Source: Bacillota bacterium (lineage in GTDB: Bacteria; Bacillota; Clostridia; Lachnospirales; Lachnospiraceae). Taken from it: a DNA stretch of 6,293 nucleotides. The notes beneath the pieces were generated by a model that worked only from the letters and a program-made list of their open reading frames with translations, was not told where the DNA came from and made no database searches. This document shows positions 1 through 5,672 of the stretch, piece by piece. The stretch is taken from NCBI GenBank assembly GCA_023414355.1, contig JAEZOB010000032.1:1-6293 (forward strand). Direction: 5' to 3'. The position numbers and the translations under genes are program-made. Positions within the stretch are counted from its first letter, which is position 1, and each line of letters starts with the position of its first letter.

Positions 1-69
1 CACTTATACATCTACCCCTTTTTAGTAAGTTTGGTCGCAGAACGGAGGGAGGTAGGCTGGTTATAAGTG
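1..69. other. Left-edge inverted repeat; possible end of an upstream gene or structured RNA
   Basis: The first eight bases (CACTTATA, 1-8) are the exact reverse complement of 62-69 (TATAAGTG). Inside them CTACC (12-16) can pair with GGTAG (51-55), giving a long imperfect stem-loop with an A/T-rich apical loop. The right arm is followed by CATTTTAAT, a weak T-tail on the plus strand. Two plus-strand frames are also open from the edge: one stops at 64-66 and would end in 21 residues, partly hydrophobic, finishing ...REVGWL; the other stops at 75-77. Either could be the tail of a gene lying to the left, but I recognise neither. It could instead be the 3' end of a structured RNA. The sequence left of the window would decide. 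Confidence 0.3.
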
Positions 70-84
70 CATTTTAATATAAAA

Positions 85-116
85 AAATATCGGGGTGAAG
101 TATCACCCCAATATTT
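85..116 (-). terminator. Hairpin terminator with T-run on the minus strand
   Basis: GGGGTGA (92-98) and TCACCCC (103-109) form a 7-bp stem with a 4-base loop. After one C-A mismatch the stem continues with AAATAT (85-90) pairing with ATATTT (111-116). The seven A's at 81-87 mean that on the minus strand the stem runs into a T-run, so it fits an intrinsic terminator for leftward transcription, acting as a second stop behind the hairpin at 133-169. On the plus strand the tail ATATTTATTA is weaker but could also stop transcription arriving from the left. Confidence 0.65.
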
Positions 117-132
117 ATTATAGAACCTAAAT

Positions 133-169
133 AAAAAGCGTAGGTATCCATATTGGACCTACGCTTTTT
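133..169. terminator. Bidirectional intrinsic terminator downstream of adhE
   Basis: AAAAAGCGTAGGT (133-145) and ACCTACGCTTTTT (157-169) make a perfect 13-bp stem around an 11-base loop, inside which CCA and TGG can pair further. The GC-rich core is flanked by A's on one side and T's on the other, so the stem ends in a T-run on either strand. It lies about 65 bp past the adhE stop codon and is the likely main terminator of adhE. It would also stop rightward transcription from the gene to the left, so the two units appear to converge here. Confidence 0.85.
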
Positions 170-216
170 AATCTATTTTACCCTATTACACTTGTAAGCT
201 ATGATATATTATAAAC

Positions 217-232
217 ATGAAACATGTTTCAT
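217..232. repeat. 16-bp perfect palindrome abutting the adhE stop codon
   Basis: ATGAAACATGTTTCAT is identical to its own reverse complement. Allowing one mismatched pair (216/233) the symmetry extends to 214-235, reaching into the adhE stop codon (TAA, read on the minus strand from 236 to 234). In the adhE mRNA it could fold as a 6-bp stem with a CATG loop one base after the stop. As DNA it could bind a dimeric regulator. It has no T-tail of its own and precedes the real terminator by about 50 bp. Its function is unknown. Confidence 0.6.
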
Positions 233-233
233 A

Positions 234-2855
234 TTACTTCTTCTTGGTAGGAACCTTACCCTTACCATAGTATGCCATCATATAAAGCTCCTCTAACTCA
301 GAGATCAAAGGAAGTCTGGGGTTCGCAGTTGTACACTGATCACCGAAGGCTAAGTCAGCAAGAGGAGAAACCTTATTTAAGAAGTCTTTTTCATCCAGGC
401 CATACTCCTGTAAGGTGGCAGGAATTCCCAAGTGACGATTAAGCTCTTCAACATCTTTCGCAAGCATCTCTACTGCATCAGCATTGTTCTTCGGGGTCTT
501 ACCAAGCTTCTTCATCAGTTCAAAAATCTTATCGCCTACGATATAGCTTTCATACTTCGGGAAGGAGGTAAACTTAGTCGGGCACTCCACGCCGTTGTAT
601 CTGATCACATGGGGAAGCAGGATTGCATTTGCACAACCGTGAGGAATATGATATTCTCCGCCGAGTTTATGCGCTAAGGAGTGGTTGATACCTAAGAAAG
701 CATTGGTAAAAGCCATACCTGCGATCGTAGAAGCGTTGTGCATCTTTTCGCGGGCGATCGGACTCTCAGCACCCTTGTCGTAGGATTCCTTCAGATACTT
801 GAATACTAAATCTATTGCATGAATTGCAAGAGCGTCAGTATAGTCGGAAGCTACTACGGAAATGTATGCTTCAATTGCATGAGTTAATACATCCATACCG
901 GTCCATGCGGTAGACTTTTTAGGAACACTCATAACAAAATCAGGATCGATAATTGCAACATCCGGTGTCAACTCGTAATCGGCAAGGGGATATTTCTTAT
1001 TCTCGTTCTTATCAGAAATTACAGCAAAGGAAGTAACCTCTGAGCCTGTACCTGAGGTAGTAGGAATAGCAACAAACTGTGCTTTTTTTCCTAAGGTAGG
1101 GAACTTATAAGCACGCTTACGGATATCAAGGAACTTCAGTGACATGTTCTTGAAATCTGCGGTCGGATCCTCATAGAATAACCACATACCCTTAGCTGCA
1201 TCGATCGCGGAACCGCCGCCAAGTGCGATGATTACGTCCGGCTTAAATTTATTCATTTCCTCAACACCCTTAAGAATGGTTTCCAGGCTAGGATCCGGCT
1301 CGACCTGATCAAAAATCTCACAGTGAACATAGTCGGTACGCTTTCTTAACTGGTAAAGAACCTTACTTACATATCCCAACTGAGTCATGGAAGGATCTGT
1401 TACGATGAAGGCCTTGGAGATGTTGGGCATTTTTGCTAAATAAGCAGTTGAACCAGACTCAAAATAAATCTTACTAGGTACTTTAAACCACTGCATATTT
1501 ACCCTCCTCTTTGCAACTCGCTTATAATTTACTAAGTCTACTGCTGATACATTGTGTGTAGTTGAGTTGCCACCGTAGGAACCGCAGCCTAAGGTGAGGG
1601 AAGGCATATTTGTATTATAAAGATCACCGATAGCACCATGGGTGGAAGGTGAATTTACGAGGATACGTCCGGTTCTCATTCTTGCAGAGAAGGTCTTTAT
1701 TACTTGATCATCTGTAGAATGAAGTACTGAAGAATGACCGAGGCCGCCGAGCTCTATCATCTTTTCACTAAGCTGATAGCCCTTCTCCAGGGTCTGAGCT
1801 TTAATTACTGCAAGAACTGGAGATAACTTTTCTTTGGATAACGGATACTCCGGACCAACACCCTCCAGCTCGGTACATAAAATCTTAGTCTGAGATGGGA
1901 TAGTAATTCCTGCAAGTGCAGCAATCGCAGCAGGTGACTGACCAACAATAGCGGGATTTACAGCACCGGTCTGAGTATTGATTACAACAGGCTCAAGAAG
2001 TTTTATTTCTTCCTTTGTAGCGAAGTAACAGCCTGCCTTCTTCATTAACTCTACTACCTCATCATATACAGGTGCTTCGATGATTGCAGCTTGCTCAGAT
2101 GCACAAATCATACCATTGTCAAAGGACTTGGATAATACTAAATCGTTTACGGCACGTTTTAAGTTTGCTGTCTTCTCAATAAAGCAGGGAACATTACCGG
2201 GTCCGACGCCAAGTGCGGGCTTTCCGCAGGAATAAGCCTGCTTAACCATACCGGATCCACCTGTTGCAAGGATCATAGATACATTGGGATGATTCATTAA
2301 TTCTCTGGTAGCATCAATGGAAGGATACTCAATCCACTGAATACAGTTCTTCGGAGCTCCGGCCTTTAAAGCGGCTTCATATAGAGTCTTGGCAGCTTCC
2401 TTGGAACATTGCTGTGAACTGGGATGAAAACCGAAGATAATCGGGTTTCTCGTCTTAATACAGGTCAAGCATTTGAACATCGTTGTTGAGGTAGGATTGG
2501 TAACAGGTGTAACACCGGCTACAACACCAACAGGTTCTGCAACAATCATGTAATCCTCTTCCTCGTTGTCCTCGATGATGCCTACTGTCTTCTGATATTT
2601 AATGGAGTGCCATACATATTCCGTAGCAAAGATATTCTTAGTGATTTTATCTTCATAGATACCTCTTCCTGTCTCTTCAACGGCCATTTTTGCGAGAACC
2701 TGTTGTTTCGCAAGACCGGCAAGTGCCATTTCATGTACGATATTGTCTACGGTTTCCTGATCTAGGGATAAGAAATCATTTAAAGCAACAAGTGCGTTTT
2801 TTACTAATTGATCAACATGCTCTTTCGGTGTGGGCTGCTGTAATTCTTTAGCCAT
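234..2855 (-). CDS. adhE: Bifunctional acetaldehyde-CoA / alcohol dehydrogenase AdhE
   Basis: This 873-residue enzyme reduces acetyl-CoA to acetaldehyde and then to ethanol, using two NADH, and is the main ethanol-forming step of clostridial fermentation. Members of the family assemble in the cytoplasm into helical filaments (spirosomes). Residues 1 to about 450 are the aldehyde dehydrogenase half: GVGPGN at 216-221 and catalytic Cys251 in DNGMICASEQ. Residues from about 455 to the end are the iron alcohol dehydrogenase half: NAD-binding GGGSAIDAAKG at 546-556, and iron ligands Asp655, His659 (GMDVLTHAIEAY), His725 (NHSLAHKLGG) and His739 (HIPHGCANAI). Each of these is two residues later than in the E. 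coli enzyme as I recall it. Length is normal for the family and nothing is truncated. The start is supported by AAAGGAGG seven bases upstream. It is transcribed alone from a promoter bracketed by Rex boxes and ends at strong terminators. Confidence 0.97.
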   Translation of the reverse strand: MAKELQQPTPKEHVDQLVKNALVALNDFLSLDQETVDNIVHEMALAGLAKQQVLAKMAVEETGRGIYEDKITKNIFATEYVWHSIKYQKTVGIIEDNEEEDYMIVAEPVGVVAGVTPVTNPTSTTMFKCLTCIKTRNPIIFGFHPSSQQCSKEAAKTLYEAALKAGAPKNCIQWIEYPSIDATRELMNHPNVSMILATGGSGMVKQAYSCGKPALGVGPGNVPCFIEKTANLKRAVNDLVLSKSFDNGMICASEQAAIIEAPVYDEVVELMKKAGCYFATKEEIKLLEPVVINTQTGAVNPAIVGQSPAAIAALAGITIPSQTKILCTELEGVGPEYPLSKEKLSPVLAVIKAQTLEKGYQLSEKMIELGGLGHSSVLHSTDDQVIKTFSARMRTGRILVNSPSTHGAIGDLYNTNMPSLTLGCGSYGGNSTTHNVSAVDLVNYKRVAKRRVNMQWFKVPSKIYFESGSTAYLAKMPNISKAFIVTDPSMTQLGYVSKVLYQLRKRTDYVHCEIFDQVEPDPSLETILKGVEEMNKFKPDVIIALGGGSAIDAAKGMWLFYEDPTADFKNMSLKFLDIRKRAYKFPTLGKKAQFVAIPTTSGTGSEVTSFAVISDKNENKKYPLADYELTPDVAIIDPDFVMSVPKKSTAWTGMDVLTHAIEAYISVVASDYTDALAIHAIDLVFKYLKESYDKGAESPIAREKMHNASTIAGMAFTNAFLGINHSLAHKLGGEYHIPHGCANAILLPHVIRYNGVECPTKFTSFPKYESYIVGDKIFELMKKLGKTPKNNADAVEMLAKDVEELNRHLGIPATLQEYGLDEKDFLNKVSPLADLAFGDQCTTANPRLPLISELEELYMMAYYGKGKVPTKKK

Positions 2856-2873
2856 ATATATTCCTCCTTTAGT

Positions 2874-2891
2874 TTGTTAAATAATTAACAG
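2874..2891. promoter_or_regulatory. Rex operator O1 (redox repressor site)
   Basis: TTGTTAA-ATAA-TTAACAG matches the Rex consensus TTGTTAA-N4-TTAACAA at every fixed position but the last. It lies downstream of the adhE -10 box, about 9 to 26 bases into the transcript, between the predicted start site and the ribosome binding site. A repressor bound here would block transcription. Rex is an NADH-sensing repressor of fermentation genes including adhE in clostridia (family knowledge); its own gene is not in this window. Confidence 0.85.
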
Positions 2892-2906
2892 ATTGTTTAT
2901 GAGTTG

Positions 2907-2935
2907 AATATACCATGAAAAAATACTTTTGTAAA
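2907..2935 (-). promoter_or_regulatory. adhE promoter P1 (SigA type)
   Basis: On the minus strand the -35 box is TTTACA (2930-2935) and the -10 box is TATATT (2907-2912), with exactly 17 bp between them. This predicts a start site near 2900 and a leader of about 45 bases before the adhE start codon. The promoter sits between two Rex boxes, one just upstream of the -35 and one downstream of the -10, which strongly supports it as the controlled promoter. Confidence 0.75.
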
Positions 2936-2940
2936 TAGAT

Positions 2941-2958
2941 TTGTTAAAAAAATAACAA
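2941..2958. promoter_or_regulatory. Rex operator O2 (redox repressor site)
   Basis: TTGTTAA-AAAA-ATAACAA matches the Rex consensus with one mismatch, the first base of the right half-site. Its inner edge is five bases upstream of the adhE -35 box. Its centre is 67 bp from the centre of O1, so two Rex dimers could flank or loop across the promoter. The site is A-rich, but keeping both half-sites at the correct 4-base spacing makes chance unlikely. Confidence 0.75.
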
Positions 2959-2995
2959 TCAAAAAATTTACCAAAAGGTCCAGTAAATTATAAAT

Positions 2996-3024
2996 AATGT
3001 ACAATAATCTAAATTATATGTCAA
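2996..3024 (-). promoter_or_regulatory. Possible second adhE promoter P2
   Basis: On the minus strand a perfect -35 box TTGACA (3019-3024) is followed after 17 bp by TACATT (2996-3001), four of six matches to the -10 consensus. It would start near 2989 and give a leader of about 130 bases that runs through both Rex boxes. The surroundings are very A+T-rich, where promoter-like strings are common, so this is tentative. Confidence 0.4.
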
Positions 3025-3173
3025 CACCAACAAAAAAATGTATAATAATTCATAAACCATGAAAAAATTTTGTACATAACGTTTATCGCAGAGAAATAGA
3101 GAGAATCTACCTATATATGATTGATATAATATGTATTATAATATGAATAGATGGAAAATCATGATAAGACAAA

Positions 3174-3202
3174 TTGACACCGAAAGCATGGGTCTGACTT
3201 AA
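3174..3202 (+). promoter_or_regulatory. Weak candidate promoter for the HD-GYP gene
   Basis: A perfect -35 box TTGACA (3174-3179) lies upstream of the HD-GYP gene. The -10 position 17 bp later reads ACTTAA (3197-3202), a poor match, so either an activator is needed or the real promoter is elsewhere. Two TATAAT strings at 3125-3130 and 3137-3142 lack a recognisable -35. Apart from these and the adhE control sites, I see no gene in the spacer 2856-3226. Confidence 0.3.
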
Positions 3203-3213
3203 AAATACTATTG

Positions 3214-3222
3214 AAAGGTGAT
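3214..3222 (+). promoter_or_regulatory. Ribosome binding site that fixes the HD-GYP start
   Basis: AAAGGTGAT is a good match to the end of 16S rRNA and sits four bases before ATG at 3227. It contains the in-frame GTG at 3218, which therefore belongs to the binding site and is unlikely to be the start codon, since nothing similar precedes it. Confidence 0.8.
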
Positions 3223-3226
3223 AAAA

Positions 3227-4285
3227 ATGAGAATTGTCTCATTAGATGCGATCAAGGGCAACGAATTACTGGCTAAGGATGTCTATTCCGGGAACGATGC
3301 TCTTTTGATGCCTGCGGGTGCTATTGTTAAAAAGGAATATATCAGAAGACTTAGGGATCTAAATATTGAATATTTATATATAGAAGACGAAATAGCACAA
3401 GGAATAAACCTGACCAATAGTCTTGAATTTCAGATACAGGAGCAATGTCAGGAGGCTGTAAGGGATATTCTGCAGAAGTATTCCTTTCAAAATGATCATG
3501 AGCTCGAACAAATCAAGGATGTAGCGGATGAGATCATTCATAATATCATGGAGGATCCGGGTGTGATCTTTAATCTGTCTACAATACGACTGAAAAGCAG
3601 CAGTACTTATTCTCATTCGTTGAATGTCTGCGCACTTGCTGTGCTCCTGTCCTTTAGGCTAAAGCTTCCCAAAGCTAAAATTAGGGATATTGCTATCGGG
3701 TGCCTTCTGCACGACATAGGAATTACCTATATTAAAAGCGAACTTCTAGATGCATCTTTGGAGGATAATACGGAAAACGTATTAAAAGAGCTGAAAAAGC
3801 ATATCATATACGGATACTCTGCAGTTGAGAAGATGGAATGGCTTTCTGCTACCTCAAAGGATATCATTATCAGTCACCATGAAAGGTTGGATGGATCGGG
3901 ATACCCCTTCCATGTGAAAGAAGGTAGAATTAAAATAGGAAGCAGGATAGCGGCAGTCTGTGATGAATTTGACAGCAGAGTATACGGAAACTTCATGAAA
4001 AAGATGAAGGTTCACGACGCTATTGACTATATCGTAAGCCAAGCCGGTGTACAGTTTGACTACCGGGTAGTGAAAGCCTTTGTAGATTCTGTCGCAGCTT
4101 ATCCCATCGGATCACTTGTCAGGACGAATGGGGGAGAGACAGCGATTGTCCTTAGACAGAATGCAAAATGCCCGACAAGGCCGGTGATCAGAATTGTCGA
4201 AGACGAGAATGGAAATAAGCCGAGCCAATGGATAGAAAAGGACCTGGTAGAAGAGCTGACGTTATTTATTATAGATACGATATAA
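3227..4285 (+). CDS. HD-GYP domain protein, probable cyclic-dinucleotide phosphodiesterase
   Basis: The 352-residue cytoplasmic protein has no membrane segment or signal peptide. Residues 1-55 resemble the small N-terminal domain common in HD-GYP proteins, about 60-105 are helical linker, about 105-290 are the HD-GYP domain, and a C-terminal strand-rich tail starts at YPIGSLV. The family hydrolyses cyclic di-GMP or related dinucleotides at a metal centre. The metal ligands are in place: His130, His162-Asp163 (LLHDIG), His192, His217-His218 (HHE) and Asp246, with DGSGYP at 222-227. Two conserved features are missing: the Lys after HDIG is Ile, and the RPYR-like substrate-binding stretch is replaced near residues 253-259 (YGNFMKK). 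The substrate is therefore uncertain. ATG at 3227 is chosen because the ribosome binding site covers the GTG at 3218. The gene diverges from adhE, and no terminator is obvious after it. Confidence 0.9.
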   Translation: MRIVSLDAIKGNELLAKDVYSGNDALLMPAGAIVKKEYIRRLRDLNIEYLYIEDEIAQGINLTNSLEFQIQEQCQEAVRDILQKYSFQNDHELEQIKDVADEIIHNIMEDPGVIFNLSTIRLKSSSTYSHSLNVCALAVLLSFRLKLPKAKIRDIAIGCLLHDIGITYIKSELLDASLEDNTENVLKELKKHIIYGYSAVEKMEWLSATSKDIIISHHERLDGSGYPFHVKEGRIKIGSRIAAVCDEFDSRVYGNFMKKMKVHDAIDYIVSQAGVQFDYRVVKAFVDSVAAYPIGSLVRTNGGETAIVLRQNAKCPTRPVIRIVEDENGNKPSQWIEKDLVEELTLFIIDTI

Positions 4286-4359
4286 ACTGTTGAGGATTAC
4301 TGTCTGCGATTGTGGATGAACGGTCATAATATGGGAAAACAGGTGGATATAGTACGTAC

Positions 4360-4388
4360 TTGCACATTCGAATAAAATATGATATAAA
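4360..4388 (+). promoter_or_regulatory. Candidate promoter for the DUF3881-like gene
   Basis: TTGCAC (4360-4365) and TATAAA (4383-4388) are 17 bp apart. The -10 is good (five of six) and the -35 is weak (TTG only). It would start near 4395 and give a leader of about 130 bases. A 10-bp perfect palindrome, AGTACGTACT (4351-4360), overlaps the first base of the -35 and could be an operator. The rest of the spacer 4286-4526 holds only the small leader hairpins. Confidence 0.4.
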
Positions 4389-4421
4389 TAATTATTACAT
4401 GAGGCAGGATAAAATCAGTTG

Positions 4422-4501
4422 TTTCGATTGATTAATCCGTTATCGAAGTGAAGGTATCATTTTCTCACTTGTGTGAAATTGTGTTTACGCATAAATTCAC
4501 A
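4422..4501 (+). promoter_or_regulatory. Chain of small hairpins in the leader of the DUF3881-like gene
   Basis: Three stems follow one another: TTCGAT (4423-4428) with ATCGAA (4442-4447), AAGTGA (4446-4451) with TCACTT (4465-4470), and TGTGAA (4472-4477) with TTCACA (4496-4501). The first and second share two bases, so only one can form fully at a time, a layout that could switch. No known riboswitch motif is recognised, and short stems occur by chance in A+T-rich DNA. Confidence 0.3.
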
Positions 4502-4526
4502 TGTTTTTCTAAGAATGGAGATTCAT

Positions 4527-5420
4527 ATGCACAGCTATTTAAGAGCGATCGGATTCAGTAACATTAATAATAGGATGGAATTAGATCGATTGCTAGAGAT
4601 GATTACAGAAAGCGCTAATAGAAAGCGTTCCGTTCAGTCAGGAAGCACGAACAGCCTGACGGAATTAACGATGGAGTTTGGTGAAGGGATGGGTATTACG
4701 GTTCGAGGAGAAATAGACGAGAACGGTAAACTCCATATAGATCATTATTATCCGTATCTTCTGGGACAGACAATCAGTACCCGGGAAGAGGTAGGAATCA
4801 ATAAACGTGTCGATTCTGAAGCTTATACCGGAATGTGTGACGATTTTCGTCTGGGTGTATCTTTGATCTTCTATTTACAGAATGTCATTGAATTCCTGGA
4901 GAAGAAGAATCAGAATATGCCGATGGGAACCTCTTTTCCGATTACATTAGCTGCTCTTTCTTTAGAGGGGAGAATCCTCCTACCGATAGAAATGGATGAG
5001 GTACAGGTCCGGAATATCAGTGCTGAGACAAAATACCGTAATAATCTGATCGCCGAAGCAAAGAAAGGCAATCAGGATGCGATTGACAGTTTAACCATTG
5101 ATGACATTGATACTTATGCTATGATTTCAAAAAGAGCAAAGAAGGAAGATATTTATTCAATAGTAGACACTTCCTTTATTCCCTTTGGATCGGAATCGGA
5201 TAATTATAGTGTTATTGCTACGATTACGGAATGTAATCTGATCGAAAATACGTTAACAAAGGAAGAAATCTACGATTTGCAGCTAGTCTGCAATGATATC
5301 AGCTTCAGAGTATGTATCAATCAGAAGGATTTGCTTGGTGAGCCGATGGCTGGCAGACGCTTTAAGGGAAATATCTGGATGCAGGGAAGCATCGGTTTCT
5401 CAGAGCAGACAAGAGATTAA
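4527..5420 (+). CDS. Conserved protein of unknown function, DUF3881-like
   Basis: The 297-residue soluble protein has no signal peptide and no clear membrane segment. From memory it resembles the DUF3881 family of gut and cellulolytic Lachnospiraceae, whose function is unknown. The hallmarks used are the opening MHSYLRAIGFS and a C-terminal block at about 255-290 containing VCINQKDLLGEP, GRRFKG and IWMQG. Residues 45-70 look like paired beta strands (LTMEFGEGMGITVRGEI), 105-126 like a hydrophobic helix (LGVSLIFYLQNVIEFLEKK), and 170-215 are charged and helical. Motifs for catalysis or nucleotide binding were not found. ATG at 4527 is preferred: GGAG lies six bases upstream and the family-like sequence begins there. 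The in-frame GTG at 4473 and ATG at 4515 have no comparable site. Two perfect hairpins follow directly after the stop codon, so the gene is probably transcribed alone. Confidence 0.7.
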   Translation: MHSYLRAIGFSNINNRMELDRLLEMITESANRKRSVQSGSTNSLTELTMEFGEGMGITVRGEIDENGKLHIDHYYPYLLGQTISTREEVGINKRVDSEAYTGMCDDFRLGVSLIFYLQNVIEFLEKKNQNMPMGTSFPITLAALSLEGRILLPIEMDEVQVRNISAETKYRNNLIAEAKKGNQDAIDSLTIDDIDTYAMISKRAKKEDIYSIVDTSFIPFGSESDNYSVIATITECNLIENTLTKEEIYDLQLVCNDISFRVCINQKDLLGEPMAGRRFKGNIWMQGSIGFSEQTRD

Positions 5421-5448
5421 TGTGAATTATTGAAAAGAATAATTCACA
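5421..5448 (+). terminator. Perfect 11-bp hairpin directly after the stop codon
   Basis: TGTGAATTATT (5421-5431) and AATAATTCACA (5438-5448) pair without mismatch around a 6-base loop (GAAAAG). The left arm begins on the first base after the stop codon of the DUF3881-like gene. It is A+T-rich and lacks a T-tail, so it is more likely an mRNA 3'-end stabiliser or the first half of a double terminator than a terminator alone. Confidence 0.55.
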
Positions 5449-5453
5449 CTTAG

Positions 5454-5487
5454 AAGTTTGTGCCTGCGAATTCCTCGGCACAAACTT
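5454..5487 (+). terminator. Second perfect 11-bp hairpin, probable terminator
   Basis: AAGTTTGTGCC (5454-5464) and GGCACAAACTT (5477-5487) pair perfectly around a 12-base loop. It lies five bases after the previous hairpin. The following ATTCAAAGG is only weakly T-rich, so the terminator call rests mainly on stem strength and on its position between a gene and an independently promoted tRNA. Confidence 0.55.
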
Positions 5488-5542
5488 ATTCAAAGGATAA
5501 TCATGTTTGATTAGTTTGAATTGAAAAACAATAGTAAGATAT

Positions 5543-5589
5543 AACCGGATTATTCCATCGGTTTCATTTGTAGCTTGGATAATCTGGTT
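5543..5589. repeat. Imperfect 13-bp inverted repeat upstream of the tRNA gene
   Basis: The arm at 5543-5556 (AACCGGATTATTCC) pairs with 5577-5589 (GGATAATCTGGTT) in 13 pairs, with one G-U and one bulged T, around a 20-base loop. The same left arm can instead make a short stem, AACCG (5543-5547) with CGGTT (5559-5563). No T-tail follows on the plus strand. It is the third hairpin in the stretch 5421-5623, which otherwise holds nothing I recognise as a gene. Confidence 0.4.
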
Positions 5590-5623
5590 TACTTAAACAC
5601 AGAGACAGGTCGAAATTATGTTG

Positions 5624-5652
5624 TTGACTTAGCCCACAGGAAATAGTAGAAT
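5624..5652 (+). promoter_or_regulatory. Strong promoter of the tRNA-Arg gene
   Basis: TTGACT (5624-5629) and TAGAAT (5647-5652) are each five of six to the SigA consensus and exactly 17 bp apart. The predicted start near 5659 leaves a precursor leader of about 14 bases before the mature tRNA. This shows the tRNA is its own transcription unit and not part of the preceding gene. Confidence 0.8.
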
Positions 5653-5672
5653 AATTACGTTGCGAAATTTGG

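Noticed and set aside
217..232. CcpA (cre) site reading of the palindrome after adhE
   Set aside because: The outer bases fit TGNAANCGNTNNCA, but the central CG that LacI-type regulators need is AT here, and the site is at the 3' end of the gene.
432..677. 81-codon plus-strand open frame inside adhE
   Set aside because: It lies entirely antisense to the conserved alcohol dehydrogenase half of adhE and has no ribosome binding site or recognisable sequence.
3218..3226. GTG start for the HD-GYP gene, three codons upstream
   Set aside because: The GTG is part of the ribosome binding site AAAGGTGAT; the ATG at 3227 is correctly spaced from it.
3374..3616. 80-codon minus-strand open frame inside the HD-GYP gene
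   Set aside because: It is antisense to a well-supported gene and its composition looks like a frame shadow.
3854..4042. 62-codon minus-strand open frame inside the HD-GYP gene
   Set aside because: It overlaps the conserved HHE and DGSGYP coding region on the opposite strand; there is no independent support.
4472..4501. CRP-like site (TGTGA ... TCACA) before the DUF3881-like gene
   Set aside because: The half-sites are about 20 bases apart instead of 6, so it is not a CRP-type operator; treated as a small hairpin.
4473..4526. Extended start (GTG at 4473) for the DUF3881-like gene
   Set aside because: It adds 18 residues unlike the family, overlaps a leader hairpin and lacks a ribosome binding site, while ATG at 4527 has GGAG at the right distance.
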